Under the pieces are notes generated by a model. That model was not told the origin of the DNA, ran no database searches, and saw only the letters and a program-made list of their open reading frames with translations. Below, piece after piece: positions 25,823 to 34,642 of a DNA stretch of 64,000 nucleotides. The translations under genes were made by a program, and so were the position numbers. Source of the DNA: JADHMP01 sp964386915 (lineage in GTDB: Bacteria > Bacteroidota > Bacteroidia > Flavobacteriales > Flavobacteriaceae); contig CAYLUQ010000012.1 in the NCBI GenBank assembly GCA_964386915.1, forward strand, positions 6,948 to 70,947. Direction: 5' to 3'. Each line of letters opens with the position of its first letter. The stretch's first letter is position 1.

Positions 25823-27322
25823 ATGAAAGCATTAGCCGCTAAACTTTTTGCTGCTTGGGTGCACAAAAAGAATCAAAAATGGATTCAAAACCCCCTTGTT
25901 GCACAAGAAAAAACCTTTCGCTATCTTCTTCAAAAAGCCCAAAACACGCAGTTTGGGAAAGACCACCACTTTGATCGCATTGAAAGCTATAAAGACTTTG
26001 CTCAATCGGTTCCTATAGCAGACTATGAAGCTCTTAGACCCTATATAGAACAAGTTAAAGACGGAAAAAAAGACGTGCTTTGGCCTGGTTTACCACTCTA
26101 TTTTGCCAAAACCAGCGGTACAACTTCTGGTGTAAAATACATTCCCATAACCAAAGAGTCTATGCCCACTCACATTCGGGCAGCTCGAGATGCGCTGTTA
26201 AATTATATTCATCAAACACAAAAAGCAGATTTTGTAAATGGGAAACAGATTTTTTTGCAAGGAAGCCCCATTTTAAAAAAAGAAAATGGAATTGCTATTG
26301 GCCGACTTTCAGGTATTGTGGCCCACTATGTGCCCAGCTATTTGCAACAAAACAGAATGCCCTCTTGGGAAACCAACTGCATTGAAGACTGGGAGACAAA
26401 AGTCCAAGCCATTATTGCCGAAACCCTTAACGAAAAAATGACCCTTATTGCCGGAATCCCCTCTTGGGTTCAAATGTATTTTGAACAATTGGTGCAACAA
26501 ACCGGACATGCTGTGGGGACCCAATTTCCCAAATTTTCATTGTTTGTTTATGGCGGTGTCAATTTTGAACCCTATCGCCCAGTTTTTAAAAAACTAATGG
26601 GAAAAACAGTAGATAGCGTAGAACTTTTTCCTGCTTCAGAAGGTTTTTTTGCCTATCAAGATCAACAAGGCAAACCCGACCTTTTGCTGTTGTTAAACAA
26701 TGATATTTTTTATGAATTTGTTGAAGCAAAGGCCTTTGAGGATGAAGCACCCAAACGCTATACCTTAGCAGAAGTTAAAACCAATGTGAACTATGTAATG
26801 CTTATTTCTACCTCTGCTGGTCTCTGGGGATACAATTTGGGCGATACGGTCATGTTTACGTCATTGGCCCCTTATCGCCTTCGAGTCACCGGTAGGTTGA
26901 GTCATTTCATTTCGGCTTTTGGTGAGCATGTAATCGGATCAGAAGTAGAACAATCTCTAGAAGAAGCCCTAAAAAAATGTGTGGAAAAACCTCTTGTGAG
27001 CGAATTTACAGTAGCCCCTCAAATTAGCCCTAAAGAAGGCTTGCCTTATCACGAGTGGTTCATTGAATTTGAAAAACAACCAGCCGATTTAGCGACTTTG
27101 GCAGCTCATATAGATGCCGCCATGCAAGAAAAAAACATCTACTACAAAGATCTCATCACGGGTAAAGTTCTGCGGCCCTTGGTGATTACCCCTATTGCAA
27201 AAGAAGGCTTTAGAAACTATATGAAATCGGTGGGTAAACTTGGCGGACAAAACAAAGTGCCCCGTGTATCAAACGATCGGAAAATTGCTATAGCTCTAAC
27301 AGAATTTGAAGCGGCTATATGA
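25823..27322 (+). CDS. GH3-family (acyl-acid-amido synthetase-like) protein
   Basis: A ~499-residue adenylate-forming enzyme of the GH3 family. The phosphate-binding motif is KTSGTTSGVKYIP; VELFPASEGFFAYQD and a C-terminal NYMKSVGKLGGQNKVPR segment follow, in the order seen in plant GH3 proteins. Plant GH3 enzymes couple amino acids to auxin or jasmonate; bacterial members have no established substrate that I can name. I chose ATG 25823 over TTG 25802, which lies inside the preceding gene. It overlaps the glycosyltransferase gene by 4 bp (ATGA). Confidence 0.88.
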   Translation: MKALAAKLFAAWVHKKNQKWIQNPLVAQEKTFRYLLQKAQNTQFGKDHHFDRIESYKDFAQSVPIADYEALRPYIEQVKDGKKDVLWPGLPLYFAKTSGTTSGVKYIPITKESMPTHIRAARDALLNYIHQTQKADFVNGKQIFLQGSPILKKENGIAIGRLSGIVAHYVPSYLQQNRMPSWETNCIEDWETKVQAIIAETLNEKMTLIAGIPSWVQMYFEQLVQQTGHAVGTQFPKFSLFVYGGVNFEPYRPVFKKLMGKTVDSVELFPASEGFFAYQDQQGKPDLLLLLNNDIFYEFVEAKAFEDEAPKRYTLAEVKTNVNYVMLISTSAGLWGYNLGDTVMFTSLAPYRLRVTGRLSHFISAFGEHVIGSEVEQSLEEALKKCVEKPLVSEFTVAPQISPKEGLPYHEWFIEFEKQPADLATLAAHIDAAMQEKNIYYKDLITGKVLRPLVITPIAKEGFRNYMKSVGKLGGQNKVPRVSNDRKIAIALTEFEAAI

Positions 27323-28374
27323 ACAACAAAACGAAGACCGCTTTAGTCTACAATTTGACTAACACTTTTGTTCAGCAAGACATCCAGCATTTGCAAAACC
27401 TTAGCGCTCAGGTTTATCTTCACTCCTCCTATCCCCATAAAGATCCAATTCGGTTTTGGTGGAATCGACTTCGCGAACTGTTTTTTGGCTTATTTTATGG
27501 ACCAAGGGTCAAGGTAGTATTCTGTTGGTTTAATGATTATCACGCTTTCTTTCCCCTTTTGTGGGCAAGACTTTTGGCTAAAAAAGGAGTCCTCATAGTG
27601 GGGGGCTACGATGCGGTTTCAGATCCCGCGTTGCAGTATGGTGTCTTTGCTAAAAATAATGGTCGACAGTGGATAGCCAAATGGAATTATAAACTGGCCC
27701 ATCTCATTTGGGTAGTCGATGAAACTTTGGCTAACGGCTGTGAAAATGCGCAAGCGCAGGAACAAATTCAATCTGGAATAAAACATTTTTTGCCTACAAT
27801 CTCCACGCCCATAGAAGTGGTGCCTACCGGCTATGACCCTGATTTTTGGAAAAGCACTGGAGACCAAAAACCACACACCATTTTGACCGTGGCTAACATT
27901 CCAGACAAGCGCACATTTAGACGAAAAGGCATTGATCTTTTCTTTCGGTTGGCTCAGGACTTGCCCCATTTTAAATTTACGCTAGCTGGATTGACCTATG
28001 CCCTGCCCAAAACGATTGAAGTGCCCCAAAACGTTACGCTTTTAGGTCGACAAAACGCAAACGAATTACGCGCCCTCTACGCTAAACATCACTACTATTT
28101 TCAAGGCTCACGTGTTGAAGGCTTACCCAATGTGTTGTGTGAGGCCATGTTGTGTGAATGCATTCCACTAGTGCGTAATGTTTTTGGCATGCCAAAAGCG
28201 GTAGGTGAAACAGGATTTGTTTTCAATCCCCATAAAGACTGGGAAAAGTTACTCCAATTTGTAGCTAATGATGAGCCTAAAGAAGGGAATAAGGCCAGGG
28301 AAAGAATCCTAAAACAATTTCATGTCCAAGCTCGATATGAAGCATTTAAGTTGTTATTAACCCAATCTAGCTAA
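27319..28374 (+). CDS. Glycosyltransferase, GT-B fold (GT4-like)
   Basis: A 351-residue cytoplasmic glycosyltransferase. The C-terminal half carries the nucleotide-sugar site of the GT4 class: GSRVEGLPNVLCEAMLCECIP followed by VGETGFVF. The N-terminal half has Rossmann-like strands such as GVLIVGGYDAV. Substrate unknown. It sits between the GH3-like gene and a pyruvyl transferase-like gene, overlapping the first by 4 bp and abutting the second, which suggests a small surface-glycan operon. Confidence 0.87.
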   Translation: MNNKTKTALVYNLTNTFVQQDIQHLQNLSAQVYLHSSYPHKDPIRFWWNRLRELFFGLFYGPRVKVVFCWFNDYHAFFPLLWARLLAKKGVLIVGGYDAVSDPALQYGVFAKNNGRQWIAKWNYKLAHLIWVVDETLANGCENAQAQEQIQSGIKHFLPTISTPIEVVPTGYDPDFWKSTGDQKPHTILTVANIPDKRTFRRKGIDLFFRLAQDLPHFKFTLAGLTYALPKTIEVPQNVTLLGRQNANELRALYAKHHYYFQGSRVEGLPNVLCEAMLCECIPLVRNVFGMPKAVGETGFVFNPHKDWEKLLQFVANDEPKEGNKARERILKQFHVQARYEAFKLLLTQSS

Positions 28375-29316
28375 ATGAAACCAGCCGTTTTAGAGTATCC
28401 ACTGTCTGACAATTTAGGGGACTATATTCAATCCATAGCTGCTAAAAAATTAGTGTCTGAACCCGCCAAAGGCATAGACCGTGAGGCCCTTCATACTTAT
28501 ACCGGAGAACCCGTTTGCTTGATCATGAACGGCTGGTTTATGGAAAATGCCGACAATTGGCCCCCTGCCACTAACATCAAACCTTTGTTTGTGTCTTTTC
28601 ACATCAATCCCACTGTGGCTAAAAAAATGACAAGCCCCCAATCCATTGCCTATTTCAAGCAGCATCAACCCATTGGCTGTAGGGATTTATTCACCCAACA
28701 ATTATTGGAAGAAAAGGGCGTGGAAGCCTATTTTTCAGGATGCTTAACCTTAACCCTTAATCGGAATGACTTTTTAAAAAAAGAGGAAAAGCCGGAAGGT
28801 ATTTTAGTGCTGAGTGTCTTGGAACGACTACAACCTAGCCTCACGTCTTGGCAACAGTCAAAATCTTTTTTTGCTTGGACAGTAGAACGAATCAAATGGC
28901 CTTTGAAAGCTTGGCAATACAAAAAGGCAAGGAGCCGCCTAGATGCTTTTTTAGCCAACCAAAAAGAACCCCTGACAAAAGGCACCCAAATTATTGAAAA
29001 CCCACATTGCTCGTCAGAAGAAAAAGAAGCCTTAGCCCTCAATCAACTAGAGGCCATTGCTCGAGCGCGCTATGTGGTAACCTCTAGAATACATACTGCT
29101 TTGCCCGCTGTGGCAATGGGAATTCCCGTTCTCTTTATTGAGGATGGCTTGACCCATATCAATCAAAAGAGCAGATTATTGGGAATGGAGTCTTTTTTTA
29201 AAAGGGTGCAAACAAAATCATTGGCGGAACTGTCAGAAGACTTTTGGATTAAACCCAATTTAAAAAAGCCTTTTATCGAAGCCCTAAAAAAAGCAGTTTC
29301 CCGCCAATTTGAATAG
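28375..29316 (+). CDS. Polysaccharide pyruvyl transferase-like protein
   Basis: A 313-residue protein resembling the CsaB/WcaK pyruvyl transferase fold: early NLGDYIQSIAAKKL, the GCRDLFTQQLLEEKGVEAYFSGCLTLTL block and the late ARYVVTSRIHTALPAVAMGIPVLFI segment. Family members add pyruvate ketals to cell-surface sugars. The role here is inferred from the fold and from the adjacent glycosyltransferase. Its ATG follows the previous stop without a gap. Confidence 0.82.
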   Translation: MKPAVLEYPLSDNLGDYIQSIAAKKLVSEPAKGIDREALHTYTGEPVCLIMNGWFMENADNWPPATNIKPLFVSFHINPTVAKKMTSPQSIAYFKQHQPIGCRDLFTQQLLEEKGVEAYFSGCLTLTLNRNDFLKKEEKPEGILVLSVLERLQPSLTSWQQSKSFFAWTVERIKWPLKAWQYKKARSRLDAFLANQKEPLTKGTQIIENPHCSSEEKEALALNQLEAIARARYVVTSRIHTALPAVAMGIPVLFIEDGLTHINQKSRLLGMESFFKRVQTKSLAELSEDFWIKPNLKKPFIEALKKAVSRQFE

Positions 29317-29348
29317 GGTTTGCCTACCACAGGCAGAGAATTAGTCTT

Positions 29349-29356
29349 TATATTTG
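29349..29356 (+). promoter_or_regulatory. -7 promoter element for purD
   Basis: TATATTTG, 13 bp before the purD ATG. A short inverted repeat (TGCCT/AGGCA) just upstream, near 29321-29335, may end the previous transcript but lacks a clear T tract. Confidence 0.55.
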
Positions 29357-29369
29357 AAAAAAATATTTA

Positions 29370-30641
29370 ATGAATATATTAGTTATCGGGAGCGGAGGCA
29401 GAGAACATACTTTTTGCTGGAAACTAGCCCAAAGCGAAGTTTGTGACCACCTTTTTGTTGCCCCCGGAAATGCTGGCACGGCTGCTTTTGCCACCAATTT
29501 GCCGGTTGAAGTTAACGATTTTGAACAGTTAAAAAAAGAAGTACTGACCCATCAAATTGAGATGGTGGTAGTAGGACCAGAAGACCCTTTAGTACAAGGC
29601 ATTCACGATTTTTTCTTAGCCGATTCCGACCTGCAAAATGTGGCAATCATTGGCCCTCAGCAAGAAGCGGCTCAATTAGAAGGCAGCAAAGATTTTGCCA
29701 AAGCCTTTATGATGCGACATGGTATTCCCACGGCAAAATATGCTACTTTCACTCCCGAAACCCTTGAAGAAGGGTATGCCTTTTTAGAACAACAAACACC
29801 ACCCTATGTGCTCAAAGCTGATGGTTTGGCAGCCGGAAAGGGGGTCCTCATTTTAGCAGAACTAGAAGAGGCCAAAAAAGAATTGAAAAGCATGTTGATT
29901 GATGAAGCCTTTGGCGAGGCCTCCAAACAAGTGGTGGTTGAAGAATTCTTAGACGGAATTGAATTGTCGTGTTTTGTTTTGACCGACGGAAAGGGGCATG
30001 TGGTTTTACCCATGGCTAAAGACTACAAACGAATTGGAGAAGGAGATCAAGGGCTCAATACGGGAGGAATGGGAGCGGTATCACCGGTTACTTTTGTGAC
30101 GCCTAATTTTGAACAAAAAATCAAAGACCAAATAATTATTCCAACCCTACAAGGCCTTCAAAAAGACGGGATACCCTATCAGGGATTTATTTTTATAGGG
30201 CTCATCAAAGTGGGAGATGAACCCAAAGTGATAGAATATAATGTCCGCATGGGTGATCCTGAAACGCAAGTTGTGTTACCTCTGTTGAAAAATGACTTAG
30301 GTGTGCTATTTTCGGCGGTGGCTAACCAAACCCTAGCCGATCATAAAATTGAAATTGATGCCCGAGCTGCCGTTACGGTGGTGGCGGTTTCAGGAGGCTA
30401 TCCCCAAGCCTATTCAAAAGGTAAAGTAATTACGGGTCTTTCTAATGAGAGCGATAGTCTTTTGTTTCACGCAGGAACACGTTTAGACGAAAAAACAGTC
30501 AAAACAAATGGTGGTCGGGTTTTAGCACTCACTTCTTTTGGAACAAATCACCGAGAAGCAGCTAAACGCTCCTATGAGCAATTAGCCAAAATTGATTTTG
30601 AGGGAATGTATTACAGAAAAGATATTGGCAATGATCTATAA
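29370..30641 (+). CDS. purD: Phosphoribosylamine--glycine ligase (GARS)
   Basis: A 423-residue ATP-grasp enzyme of purine synthesis, joining glycine to phosphoribosylamine. N-terminal VIGSGGREHTFCWKLAQS, central YVLKADGLAAGKGVLI and VVEEFLDGIELSCFVL (ATP-grasp), and EYNVRMGDPETQVVLP near the active site are all conserved. Length is normal and it is monofunctional. Its 3' end overlaps the convergent small membrane protein gene by 6 bp. Confidence 0.97.
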   Translation: MNILVIGSGGREHTFCWKLAQSEVCDHLFVAPGNAGTAAFATNLPVEVNDFEQLKKEVLTHQIEMVVVGPEDPLVQGIHDFFLADSDLQNVAIIGPQQEAAQLEGSKDFAKAFMMRHGIPTAKYATFTPETLEEGYAFLEQQTPPYVLKADGLAAGKGVLILAELEEAKKELKSMLIDEAFGEASKQVVVEEFLDGIELSCFVLTDGKGHVVLPMAKDYKRIGEGDQGLNTGGMGAVSPVTFVTPNFEQKIKDQIIIPTLQGLQKDGIPYQGFIFIGLIKVGDEPKVIEYNVRMGDPETQVVLPLLKNDLGVLFSAVANQTLADHKIEIDARAAVTVVAVSGGYPQAYSKGKVITGLSNESDSLLFHAGTRLDEKTVKTNGGRVLALTSFGTNHREAAKRSYEQLAKIDFEGMYYRKDIGNDL

Positions 30642-30863
30642 AAAAGAATGGGCAGAAGGGTCTTTGTCTTCTTCCCCACTTTTGTCAAAAAGATTCAATT
30701 GATTAATCCAATAAAGCATGGCCAAAAACCCAACAATTAAAAACAGCCAGTTGACACCGTTCGCAAGGGTCCAACTGCTTAATTCTAATTGGCGTAAGAG
30801 TTCAAAGGGAAGAAAAAGTACTTCTTCAAACAACCATGCAATGCCTTCAAAAAAAGCTTTCAT
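30636..30863 (-). CDS. Small membrane protein (DUF6341-like)
   Basis: A 75-residue protein with one clear transmembrane helix (NWLFLIVGFLAMLYWINQL) and an acidic tail ending DPSAHSFL. I recall this family as a conserved small protein of flavobacteria found beside purD and the next gene; the name DUF6341 is from memory. Function unknown. It is divergent from the DUF6427-like gene, with a promoter in the 41-bp gap. Confidence 0.72.
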   Translation of the reverse strand: MKAFFEGIAWLFEEVLFLPFELLRQLELSSWTLANGVNWLFLIVGFLAMLYWINQLNLFDKSGEEDKDPSAHSFL

Positions 30864-30883
30864 AATTCGGTTTCTTTAGCCCT

Positions 30884-30891
30884 CAAAAGTA
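30884..30891 (-). promoter_or_regulatory. Promoter of the small membrane protein gene (-7 and possible -33)
   Basis: On the minus strand TACTTTTG matches TAnnTTTG, and a TTG about 20 bp upstream fits the -33 element spacing of this phylum. Confidence 0.55.
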
Positions 30892-30904
30892 GTATAAACT
30901 AAAA

Positions 30905-31822
30905 ATGTTTGCAAGACAATTCAGAAAAATCATCCCCTCCAACCTTTTGCTAGGGGGGCTCCTTATGCTTAGCTTGGTGGTGGCGGTCTTTGTTTTAAAA
31001 ACAACTGAAAACATAACGCCTTCTTTTTTTATAGAACCTTTACTCATTGGGCTGGCCCTCCTTGGTTTTGCTTTCGAATTGATTTGGTTGGAAGCAAAAA
31101 GCACAACGCCATATTTTAAAAGCTTCCCCTTGTTAGCTTTTGGGCTGGTTTTGTTATGGCTTCCTTTTGAAACGATCACCCTTAAACTCATTTTGGAAGC
31201 CGCTGTTTTCTTTTGGGTCTTTGATCGTTTGGTGCGCCTTCAAAAAAAAGATCATCACCCCCAAAAAGCGTTTTATGCAACCCTTGTAGGGGTGCTCTTG
31301 GTATTATACAATCCTCTACAAACCTATTTTTTGGGGCCTCTTTTTCTCCTTTTTATAGCGCCTAAAATGAACCGATTGAGCGTTTTTATAGCCGTCTTGC
31401 TTCCGCTTATTTTAGTGCCCTTTTTTGTTCATTCGGCCCTCCTCTACGGAAAGCATGAATTTGAATTTTCCCTTTTACACCACTTTTATGACCCCTTGCA
31501 TTTTGAAAAGTGTACTCCGGCCGATTTTATATGGTTCTTTTTTGTTTTTGTGGTGTTGATTATGTTTCGCAAAGTGGTTTTTTCAAGAAAAGCCATTAGT
31601 GCTGTTCAAATTACCCTGGGGCTTTTCTTTTGGCTCCTAGCCACCCTGTTGGTTGGATTTTTGATGAAAGTGACCCCCTTTGGCCGATGGGAGTGGGCCT
31701 ATTTCCCCGTTGCTTTAACCTTAAGTCATATTTTAAATAATATTGAATCAAATCGTACGGTGAACCTGCTCTTAAGTTTTATTTTTGTGGGAGGCTTGCT
31801 GCTTCAAATTTTTATCCTATGA
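30905..31822 (+). CDS. Polytopic membrane protein (DUF6427-like)
   Basis: A 305-residue protein made almost entirely of hydrophobic helices (about eight to nine), with short loops. I recognise it from memory as the flavobacterial family DUF6427, next to purD and the small protein above. No catalytic motif is visible. Its stop overlaps the next gene by 4 bp, starting a run DUF6427-DUF4254-GT9 that suggests a role in envelope glycan or LPS synthesis, which is inference from neighbours only. Confidence 0.75.
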   Translation: MFARQFRKIIPSNLLLGGLLMLSLVVAVFVLKTTENITPSFFIEPLLIGLALLGFAFELIWLEAKSTTPYFKSFPLLAFGLVLLWLPFETITLKLILEAAVFFWVFDRLVRLQKKDHHPQKAFYATLVGVLLVLYNPLQTYFLGPLFLLFIAPKMNRLSVFIAVLLPLILVPFFVHSALLYGKHEFEFSLLHHFYDPLHFEKCTPADFIWFFFVFVVLIMFRKVVFSRKAISAVQITLGLFFWLLATLLVGFLMKVTPFGRWEWAYFPVALTLSHILNNIESNRTVNLLLSFIFVGGLLLQIFIL

Positions 31823-32457
31823 GTTCAAAACAATTTGCTGGGTTTAGTGCCAATGCCCTTTCTGTTTTTCAAAAAGCTGTGACCGACTATCATGTTTTAG
31901 ACACGGTGGATCAACCGCTACAAAATCCTTTTGAACCGAATAGTTTGGAAGGGCTTCTCTATAAAAAAAATTGGATTGACACAATACAATGGCATTATGA
32001 AGACCTCATTAGAGACCCTGAGATTGATCCGATTAAGGGTATGCAACTCAAACGTAAAATTGATGCCTCCAATCAACTTAGAACAGATCTTGTCGAACAG
32101 TTAGACGATTATTTTTTAGCACAATTTGAAGGGGTGAACAAAACCAAAAAGGCTACCCACAACACCGAAAGCCCTGCCTGGGCTATAGACCGTTTGTCTA
32201 TTTTGGTGCTTAAAATCTTTCACATGCAGCAAGAAGTAGAGCGTTTCAATGCAAATGAACAACACCGTGTTCGTTGTCAGGCCAAATATGAAATTCTTTT
32301 GGCACAGCAACACGATTTGGCAACAGCCATAGATCAGTTACTTCTAGATTTGGCTAACGGAAAAAAATTTATGAAAGTCTACAGGCAAATGAAGATGTAT
32401 AATGACGAGAGTTTAAATCCGGTGCTTTACCAACAACAAAAACCACCCAAACCGTGA
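31819..32457 (+). CDS. DUF4254 protein
   Basis: A 212-residue soluble, helical protein with the family-typical SLEGLLYKKNWIDTIQWHYEDLIRDPEID segment. Function unknown; in Bacteroidota it regularly precedes an LPS heptosyltransferase-like gene, as here. It overlaps both neighbours by 4 bp, a translationally coupled arrangement. Confidence 0.82.
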   Translation: MSSKQFAGFSANALSVFQKAVTDYHVLDTVDQPLQNPFEPNSLEGLLYKKNWIDTIQWHYEDLIRDPEIDPIKGMQLKRKIDASNQLRTDLVEQLDDYFLAQFEGVNKTKKATHNTESPAWAIDRLSILVLKIFHMQQEVERFNANEQHRVRCQAKYEILLAQQHDLATAIDQLLLDLANGKKFMKVYRQMKMYNDESLNPVLYQQQKPPKP

Positions 32458-33491
32458 ACCGAAAGGAGCATATTTTAGTGGTGCGCCTCTCCGCCATGGG
32501 AGATGTTGCCATGCTAGTGCCCGTGCTCCGTGTACTCAAGAATACATACCCTCAGCTTCAGATTAGCCTACTGAGTCGGAGCAAAATGATCCCAATTTTT
32601 AATGAATTTGACGGGCTTAAGGTATATGCCTTTAATTCAGAAATGCATAAAGGAATTCAAGGCCTTTGGACCCTTTTTCAAGAGCTGAAAACAGAAGGGT
32701 TCACGGCTATTGCCGATTTGCACTATGTGTTGCGATCACGCATTTTATGCCTCTTTTTTAAGGGTTTTGGTTTTAAGGTGAAACACTTACACAAAAACAG
32801 AAAGGCCAAAAAAGCCCTTACGCGCGCTACAGGAAAAAATTTTAGTCCCTTACCTCCGGTTCATTATGCCTATGCCGATGTATTTCGAAAATTAGGCTAT
32901 CCCATAGATTTGAGCACCCACGAATTTCCGGAACGATCTGTTCAAAAATCAACGGCAAATTTAATAGGTTGCTCAGCAGAAAATCAAAAGTGGATTGGCA
33001 TTGCTCCCTTTGCAGCTCATGCGGGAAAATGCTATCCGTTAGACTATATGCAACAAGTAGTCTCCTATCTCCAAACAGCGCATCAAGTGATTTTGTTTGG
33101 GGGAGGGTCACAAGAAGAAGCCCAATTGGCCCGTTGGGCAGCAGCCTATAAAAACACCCATAGTGTGGCCCGTTTTTCTTTAGCCAAACAAGTAGAGGTT
33201 ATGGCGCAATTAGATCTTATGCTCGCCATGGATTCTGCCAATGGACATTTAGCAGCAAATTTTGGTGTTCCCGTGGTGACCCTTTGGGGCATGACCCACC
33301 CTTTTTTAGGATTTAAGCCATTTCAACAACCCGAAGAGCAGCAACTGTTTTTGGATCGGACGGTCTATCCAAAAATTCCAACCTCTGTTTTTGGAAACAA
33401 GATTCCCAAAGGATATGAAAATGCTTTTCGGAGTTTAGCCCCTAAAACAGTTATCGAAAAAGTGTTAGCCGTTTTGGAGCAAAACCCCTAA
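32454..33491 (+). CDS. Glycosyltransferase family 9 (heptosyltransferase-like)
   Basis: A 345-residue GT-B enzyme related to ADP-heptose:LPS heptosyltransferases. Visible: N-terminal ILVVRLSAMGDVAMLVPVLRVL, the ADLHYVLRS block, IGIAPFAAHAGKCYP, and the donor site AMDSANGHLAANFGVPVVTLWG. It probably adds a sugar to the LPS core or another surface glycan. The start is GTG at 32454, overlapping the DUF4254 gene by 4 bp. Its stop overlaps the convergent reductase gene by 4 bp. Confidence 0.9.
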   Translation: MNRKEHILVVRLSAMGDVAMLVPVLRVLKNTYPQLQISLLSRSKMIPIFNEFDGLKVYAFNSEMHKGIQGLWTLFQELKTEGFTAIADLHYVLRSRILCLFFKGFGFKVKHLHKNRKAKKALTRATGKNFSPLPPVHYAYADVFRKLGYPIDLSTHEFPERSVQKSTANLIGCSAENQKWIGIAPFAAHAGKCYPLDYMQQVVSYLQTAHQVILFGGGSQEEAQLARWAAAYKNTHSVARFSLAKQVEVMAQLDLMLAMDSANGHLAANFGVPVVTLWGMTHPFLGFKPFQQPEEQQLFLDRTVYPKIPTSVFGNKIPKGYENAFRSLAPKTVIEKVLAVLEQNP

Positions 33492-34528
33492 ACGTCATCA
33501 TAGTCAACTGTGATGGCAGCACTTTGTGGGATTGCTTGGCAGGTGAGCACTAAACCTTCTTCCACTTCGCTATCAGTCAAAATTTGATTGGTTTGCATTT
33601 GAGCCGACCCCTTTTTCACACGCGCAATACAACTGCTGCAAACCCCACCCTGACAAGAATAGGGCACATCTAGTTTGGCATTAAGAGCGGCGTCTAAGAG
33701 GGTCACATTCCCTTTGCTAGAGAGGGTGTGTTGCATTTCATCGTGAATAACAGTAAGCGATACGTCATCTGAAGAGACCGCCTGAGGGGTTTCGGTGGAG
33801 GTGACGTGAAAGAGTTCTCGGTGAATAATAGCGGAGGGAACACCTTGTTTTTCAAGGGTCTCACGAACAACATCTAGCATTCCCTCGGGGCCACAAACAT
33901 AATAGGCAGCTGCTTCAGAATTGCGTTGCTTCTGATAATAGTGCACTACCGACTGGTCAATACGCCCAAACAATGCCCCGTTGCTTTGAGTTCTACTAAA
34001 GACCCAAACAATTGAAAGTTGAGAAGCATAGGTTGTGGCTAATTCTTGTAGGGCTTGATAGAACATGGTTTGCTCTGGACTTTTATTGCCATAAACCAAA
34101 TGAAATTGATTTTTGGGATGAGCTTTAAGGTGTTCTTTTATAATAGCCATAATGGGGGTGATACCACTACCTGAAGCAAAACCGGCAATGGTTTTTGGAG
34201 TGCTGTCAGGCACATAAACAAAACGCCCTTCAGGCAGACTCACCTTGAGTTGATCGCCCACTTTTAGGGTGCTGGCTGCATAAGTAGAAAAAAGGCCATT
34301 GGGCACTTTTTTTATGCCTACTTGCAAACAATTTTCATAGGGTGCAGCACATATAGAATAGGAGCGGCGCACCTGTTGTCCGGCTAGGGTAGTTTCAAGG
34401 GAAATATATTGTCCAGCTTGAAATTGAAAGGATGACTGTAAGGCTGCTGGAACGTCAAATGTTAACACAACAGCGTCAGTTGTATTCTTTTCAATTTGAG
34501 AGACAACTAAATCTTGCATGTTTGACAT
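33488..34528 (-). CDS. Ferredoxin-NADP reductase-like flavoprotein with C-terminal [2Fe-2S] domain
   Basis: A ~346-residue electron-transfer protein: FAD domain (QYISLETT and RRSYSICAAP), NAD(P) domain (ASGSGITPIMAII and YYVCGPEGMLDVV), and a plant-type ferredoxin domain with CQGGVCSSC plus a distal Cys in VLTCQA. The order matches PaaE/HmpX-like reductases that feed oxygenases; no phenylacetate genes are nearby, so the partner is unknown. A TTG at 34555 lies upstream of the -7 element (34539-34547) and is excluded; ATG 34528 or ATG 34519 is the start. Confidence 0.9.
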   Translation of the reverse strand: MSNMQDLVVSQIEKNTTDAVVLTFDVPAALQSSFQFQAGQYISLETTLAGQQVRRSYSICAAPYENCLQVGIKKVPNGLFSTYAASTLKVGDQLKVSLPEGRFVYVPDSTPKTIAGFASGSGITPIMAIIKEHLKAHPKNQFHLVYGNKSPEQTMFYQALQELATTYASQLSIVWVFSRTQSNGALFGRIDQSVVHYYQKQRNSEAAAYYVCGPEGMLDVVRETLEKQGVPSAIIHRELFHVTSTETPQAVSSDDVSLTVIHDEMQHTLSSKGNVTLLDAALNAKLDVPYSCQGGVCSSCIARVKKGSAQMQTNQILTDSEVEEGLVLTCQAIPQSAAITVDYDDV

Positions 34529-34538
34529 AGCTTTTTGG

Positions 34539-34547
34539 GCAAAGGTA
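34539..34547 (-). promoter_or_regulatory. -7 promoter element for the reductase gene
   Basis: TACCTTTGC on the minus strand, 10 bp upstream of ATG 34528. Confidence 0.6.
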
Positions 34548-34642
34548 TTAAACAATAAGAATTTTAAATTGCATAGCAGAAAGAAATTCGTTTGGATATA
34601 CTAAAACGGCTGATTAGAAGTTATAATGATAAAGGTAGCTGC

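Noticed and set aside
29321..29335. TGCCT/AGGCA inverted repeat before purD as a terminator
   Set aside because: A 5-bp stem without a following T tract; too weak to call.
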